In this document: piece by piece, positions 6,083 through 8,773 of the stretch
Position numbering within the stretch: the stretch's first letter is position 1
Layout of the letters: each line of letters starts with the position of its first letter
DNA from: Lachnospiraceae bacterium
GTDB lineage: Bacteria; Bacillota; Clostridia; Lachnospirales; Lachnospiraceae
NCBI GenBank assembly: GCA_021200345.1
Contig: JAJQGR010000283.1
Coordinates: 1 to 8,773 of the forward strand
Length of the DNA stretch: 8,773 nucleotides
Direction: 5' to 3'
Program-made: the position numbers and the translations under genes
The notes under the pieces: generated by a model
Told to the model about the DNA's origin: nothing
The model's database searches: none
The model's input: the letters and a program-made list of their open reading frames with translations, nothing else

Positions 6083-7089
6083 TGCAGGAAATCATTGTCG
6101 CCAAACATAAGGCCGGTCAGCGCTTCGATAAGCAGCTGCAAAAATTGCTGCCGGAGGCTGAGCGTGGGTTTTTATACAAAATGCTCCGCAAAAAAAATAT
6201 TACCCTGAATGGGAAAAAAGCTCAGGGAAATGAGATGGTCTCTCTTGGAGACAGGGTGCAGTTTTATTTTTCGGAGGAAACCTTCCGCAAATTTGGCGGC
6301 AGGCAGGACGCGTACAGTGTTAAGAACGCCTTACGTCCCTATATCGAGGCCTATGCGTCTTTGAAAGAGATCCTGGTGATCTATGAGGACAGGAATGTAA
6401 TTATATGCAGCAAACCTGCCGGCGTCCTGAGCCAGAAAGCAAAAGAAGGAGACGTATCAGTCAATGAGTGGCTGACGGGATATCTTCTTCATACAAATCA
6501 GATTGATTCCGAAATTCTGGCAAGCTTTAAGCCCTCAGTCTGTAACCGCCTGGACAGAAATACTTCCGGCCTGATGCTTTTAGGAAAGACTCTGTCAGGC
6601 AGTCAGCATTTAAGTCAGTGGGTCAAAGGCCGTAATATTAAAAAGTTTTATCGTCTCTTTGCTCTGGGAAAGGTGACAGAGCCTTTTCATGTCAGGGGAT
6701 ATCTGAGCAAAAATGACAAGACCAACAAGGTCAGCGTCAGCGACAGTCATTTTTCCGGAAGTGAATTTATTGAAACAGCCTGTACACCTTTAAGAGTGTA
6801 TGGGGATATCAGCTATCTGGAGGTGGAACTGATCACCGGGAAGCCGCATCAGATTCGGGCGCATCTGTCAGCTTTGGGACATCCTCTGATTGGAGATTAT
6901 AAATATGGCCGCAGGGATATCAATGAAGTTTTCCGCAGGGCGTTTGGGGTGAACGGGCAGCTGCTGCACGCTTATCGTCTGGAGTTCCCGCGGATTGTGG
7001 AAGAGGAGTATGTGGATTTAAACCGGGCAGTATTCATTGCGCCTGAGCCTGAGATTTTTGACAAAATTAAAAAAACTTATAAGGTATAA
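6082..7089 (+). CDS. RluC/RluD-family RNA pseudouridine synthase with N-terminal S4 domain
   Basis: The enzyme isomerises specific uridines in RNA, most likely 23S rRNA, to pseudouridine. It has 335 residues, typical of the RluA/C/D family. An S4 RNA-binding domain (about 14-62, including FLYKMLRKKNITLNGKKA) precedes the catalytic domain. Motif I is KPAGVLSQ (111-118). Motif II is CNRLDRNTSGL (154-164) with catalytic Asp158; the first residue of the usual HRLD is Asn here, a variant I believe occurs in other Firmicutes. The C-terminal signature is GKPHQIRAHLSALGHPLIGDYKYG. The exact target uridine cannot be assigned. The start codon shares a base with the preceding stop and has no separate strong ribosome binding site, which suggests translational coupling. 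recU begins five bases after its stop. Confidence 0.93.
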   Translation: MQEIIVAKHKAGQRFDKQLQKLLPEAERGFLYKMLRKKNITLNGKKAQGNEMVSLGDRVQFYFSEETFRKFGGRQDAYSVKNALRPYIEAYASLKEILVIYEDRNVIICSKPAGVLSQKAKEGDVSVNEWLTGYLLHTNQIDSEILASFKPSVCNRLDRNTSGLMLLGKTLSGSQHLSQWVKGRNIKKFYRLFALGKVTEPFHVRGYLSKNDKTNKVSVSDSHFSGSEFIETACTPLRVYGDISYLEVELITGKPHQIRAHLSALGHPLIGDYKYGRRDINEVFRRAFGVNGQLLHAYRLEFPRIVEEEYVDLNRAVFIAPEPEIFDKIKKTYKV

Positions 7090-7094
7090 ACGAG

Positions 7095-7634
7095 ATGGCT
7101 ACCTGGAATTCAAGAGGATTGAGGGGCTCCACACTGGAGGAGCTGATCAATCGTACCAATGAAAAATACAATCAGGCTGGTCTGGCGCTGATCACCAAGG
7201 TGCCCACGCCGATTACGCCCATAGAGATCGATAAGGAGAGCAGGCATATTACCCTTGCCTATTTTGATCAGAAAAGCACGGTGGATTATATTGGGGCGGT
7301 ACAGGGCATTCCTGTCTGTTTTGACGCCAAGGAATGTGCCCAGGATACCTTTACGCTGGCCAATATTCACGAACATCAGGTGAAGTATATGGAGGCCTTT
7401 GAGAAGCAGGGCGGGGTGGCTTTTTTTCTGATTTACTATACCCACAAGGATATTTTTTATTATCTGCCTTATGAAATGCTCGCCTGGTTCTGGGAGAGGG
7501 CGGCTCAGGGAGGAAGAAAAAGCTTTCGGTATGAAGAATTGAATCCGGAGTATGTGCTGCCGCGGCATAAGGGAAACGGGATTTTTGTGCCCTGGCTGGA
7601 AATGCTGCAAAAAGATCTGGATGACAGAGAATAG
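7095..7634 (+). CDS. recU: Holliday junction resolvase RecU
   Basis: This structure-specific endonuclease resolves four-way junctions in recombination and chromosome segregation in Firmicutes, replacing RuvC. It has 179 residues. The N-terminal block is GLRGSTLEELINRTNEKY (8-25). The PD-(D/E)xK nuclease core shows D64 in STVDYIG and D77-x-K79 in CFDAKE; at the second acidic position B. subtilis RecU has Glu and this protein has Asp, which still fits the motif. The stalk region (about 34-60, VPTPI... then HITLAYF) is retained. The protein is shorter than the roughly 206-residue B. subtilis enzyme because the flexible N-terminal extension is missing. An AAGGT site (7081-7085), inside the end of the previous gene, can serve the start. 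recU often sits beside a penicillin-binding protein gene in bacilli; here it lies in an operon with a pseudouridine synthase. Confidence 0.93.
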   Translation: MATWNSRGLRGSTLEELINRTNEKYNQAGLALITKVPTPITPIEIDKESRHITLAYFDQKSTVDYIGAVQGIPVCFDAKECAQDTFTLANIHEHQVKYMEAFEKQGGVAFFLIYYTHKDIFYYLPYEMLAWFWERAAQGGRKSFRYEELNPEYVLPRHKGNGIFVPWLEMLQKDLDDRE

Positions 7635-7641
7635 CTTTCGG

Positions 7642-7669
7642 TTGACATTTTACCGGAAATGTGTATACT
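7642..7669 (+). promoter_or_regulatory. SigA-type promoter upstream of hisZ
   Basis: TTGACA (7642-7647, perfect -35) and TATACT (7664-7669, one change from the -10 consensus) are separated by 16 bases. It is the strongest promoter in the window and lies just after the recU stop. Transcription would start near 7676 and leave a leader of about 129 bases before hisZ. Confidence 0.75.
7645..7662. promoter_or_regulatory. Operator-like inverted repeat inside the hisZ promoter
   Basis: ACATTT (7645-7650) and AAATGT (7657-7662) are perfect inverted half-sites with a six-base spacer TACCGG. They overlap the -35 box and end one base before the -10 box. A dimeric repressor bound here would block RNA polymerase. 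The regulator is not identifiable from this window. Confidence 0.4.
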
Positions 7670-7698
7670 ACTAAAGGACGCGCTGTTACATTATCAGA

Positions 7699-7718
7699 TT
7701 AGCACTGTGATGTGCTAA
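7699..7718 (+). promoter_or_regulatory. Leader stem-loop upstream of hisZ
   Basis: TTAGCAC (7699-7705) pairs perfectly with GTGCTAA (7712-7718) around a six-base loop, about 25 bases into the predicted hisZ leader. Further down, GTCAG at 7744-7748 can pair with CTGAC at 7776-7780, before a run of six T at 7786-7791. It also lies in the loop of a TCTGT/ACAGA hairpin (7736-7753). The leader is clearly structured, but no known riboswitch class or T-box motif was recognised. Confidence 0.4.
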
Positions 7719-7804
7719 AGTAAAAATGCAGATCATCTGTTTTGTCAGACAGACATTGTGGTGTGTTGGCACAGACTGACGGAAATTTTTTGAAAGGTAC
7801 TGTT

Positions 7805-8773
7805 ATGAATTTAAATATATTGCACACTCCGGAGGGAGTGAGGGATCTTTATGGTGCGGAGCTGAGGCGAAAGCGTCAGGTGGAGGCGGCCGTGCGCAAA
7901 ACCATCGACAGTTTTGGGTATGAGCCCATTGAGACGCCCACGTTTGAGTTTTTTGATGTGTTTTCCAGAGAGGTTGGCACCACGCCAAGTAAGGATTTGT
8001 ATAAGCTTTTTGACAAGGATGGAAATACACTGGTGCTCCGGCCGGATTTTACGCCTTCCATCGCCAGGTGTGCGGCCATTTATTTTATGAAAGATTCCCA
8101 GCCTTTGCGGTTGTCATACGAGGGCAAAACATTCACAAATGTGAAAAGCCTGCAGGGAAAGCTTCAGGAAGTGACCCAGATGGGGGCGGAGCTTTTACAG
8201 GATGATTCCGTTCAGGCAGACGCGGAGATCCTTACGCTTGTGGTATCGGTGCTGAAAGCCTGCGGTCTTGACAACTTTCAGATTTCCGTGGGTCATATGG
8301 AATATTTCAAGGGGTTGTGTGAAGAAGCGGGACTTGACCGGGACACTGAGATTGCTCTTCGGGAGGCCATTTCCGCCAAAAATATTTTCGCAGCGGAGGA
8401 GCTTTTGGCACCCTTTGACATTTCCGAGGATGTGAAGCAGGCTTTATTGAAGGTTACGGATCTGTTTGGCTCTGTGATGGATCTGAGTCTGGCAAGGAAG
8501 CTGACGCATAACGCCCGTTCCGCTGCGGCCCTGGACAGGCTGGATGCCCTGGCGCAGATTCTAAAGGCCGGCGGAATGGACCGGTATGTTTCCTTTGACC
8601 TGGGACTTTTGAGTAAATATCATTATTATACGGGTATTATTTTTAAGGCCTATTCCTATGGTGTCGGGGATGCCATTGTGAAGGGCGGACGATATGATCA
8701 GCTGCTTCTTTATTTTGGAAAGTATGCGCCGGCCGTGGGCTTGGCTGTTGTGGTGGATGATGTGATGGAGGCG
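7805..8773 (+). CDS. hisZ: ATP phosphoribosyltransferase regulatory subunit HisZ, 3' truncated by the window
   Basis: HisZ is a catalytically inactive paralogue of histidyl-tRNA synthetase. It assembles with short-form HisG to make the first enzyme of histidine biosynthesis and mediates feedback inhibition by histidine. The first 323 residues are present and the reading frame is open at the right edge. The class II synthetase fold shows in the motif 2 region RPDFTPSIAR (79-88) and the histidine-site-like stretch KYHYYTGIIF with GGRYD (271-298). True HisRS motifs such as the TAPVVRA-type motif 2 and the RYERPQ-type segment are replaced (SYEGKTFTN at 104-112), which identifies HisZ rather than HisRS. 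The start has GAAAGG seven bases upstream. A dedicated promoter and structured leader precede it. hisG and other his genes probably follow outside the window, but this cannot be seen. Confidence 0.92.
   Translation, partial: MNLNILHTPEGVRDLYGAELRRKRQVEAAVRKTIDSFGYEPIETPTFEFFDVFSREVGTTPSKDLYKLFDKDGNTLVLRPDFTPSIARCAAIYFMKDSQPLRLSYEGKTFTNVKSLQGKLQEVTQMGAELLQDDSVQADAEILTLVVSVLKACGLDNFQISVGHMEYFKGLCEEAGLDRDTEIALREAISAKNIFAAEELLAPFDISEDVKQALLKVTDLFGSVMDLSLARKLTHNARSAAALDRLDALAQILKAGGMDRYVSFDLGLLSKYHYYTGIIFKAYSYGVGDAIVKGGRYDQLLLYFGKYAPAVGLAVVVDDVMEA

Noticed and set aside
7726..7779. 17-codon open frame in the hisZ leader as a histidine attenuator peptide
   Set aside because: It has no His codons and no ribosome binding site, so it does not fit classical his attenuation.
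7744..7791. Intrinsic terminator (attenuator) just before hisZ
   Set aside because: The stem has only five outer base pairs with a long weak loop, and it lies five bases from the T-run. I kept it only as part of the leader observation.
7670..7804. His-specific T-box riboswitch
   Set aside because: No AGGGTGG-type T-box sequence and no Stem I landmarks are visible.

Overview
The window looks like chromosomal housekeeping DNA from a Firmicute of the class Clostridia, most likely a Lachnospiraceae-type gut anaerobe. The basis is intermediate G+C by eye, a topoisomerase A/B pair of the clostridial type, the rsmD-coaD-coiled-coil gene order, a RecU resolvase, and a HisZ-type histidine pathway. 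This is inference from protein character and synteny, not from a database search. All eight genes lie on the + strand. Gaps are short and no gene is visibly broken.

Layout. Positions 1-445 are the 3' end of a type II topoisomerase B subunit (ParE/GyrB-like). A 152-bp gap follows, holding a strong imperfect palindrome of about 74 bp (491-564) and a 12-bp perfect dyad (568-579). The A subunit (ParC/GyrA-like, 598-2835) lacks a recognisable GyrA box, which favours a topoisomerase IV-like enzyme. A short leader with two nested stem-loops leads into rsmD (2907-3488), which overlaps coaD (3457-3945). A gene for a coiled-coil protein of unknown function (3980-4594) follows coaD and ends at a likely terminator hairpin (4652-4679). 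Next is a stand-alone HAD phosphatase-like gene (4751-5410).

A good SigA-type promoter (5433-5461) then opens a tight three-gene unit: an unrecognised two-pass membrane protein (5498-6082), an S4-domain RluC/RluD-family pseudouridine synthase whose start overlaps the previous stop by one base (6082-7089), and recU (7095-7634). A second strong promoter (7642-7669), with a dyad between its -35 and -10 boxes, drives an approximately 129-nt structured leader and hisZ (7805 to the window end). This is probably the start of a histidine biosynthesis operon.

The themes are chromosome topology and recombination (ParE/ParC, RecU), ribosomal RNA modification (RsmD, the pseudouridine synthase), coenzyme A synthesis (CoaD) and histidine synthesis (HisZ). 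I see no defence system, transposase, CRISPR array, tRNA or rRNA. The points most worth a second look are the palindromic element between the topoisomerase genes, the operator-like dyad and long leader in front of hisZ, the coiled-coil gene next to coaD, the unknown membrane protein coupled to the pseudouridine synthase, and a Gly at the quinolone-contact position of the A subunit.
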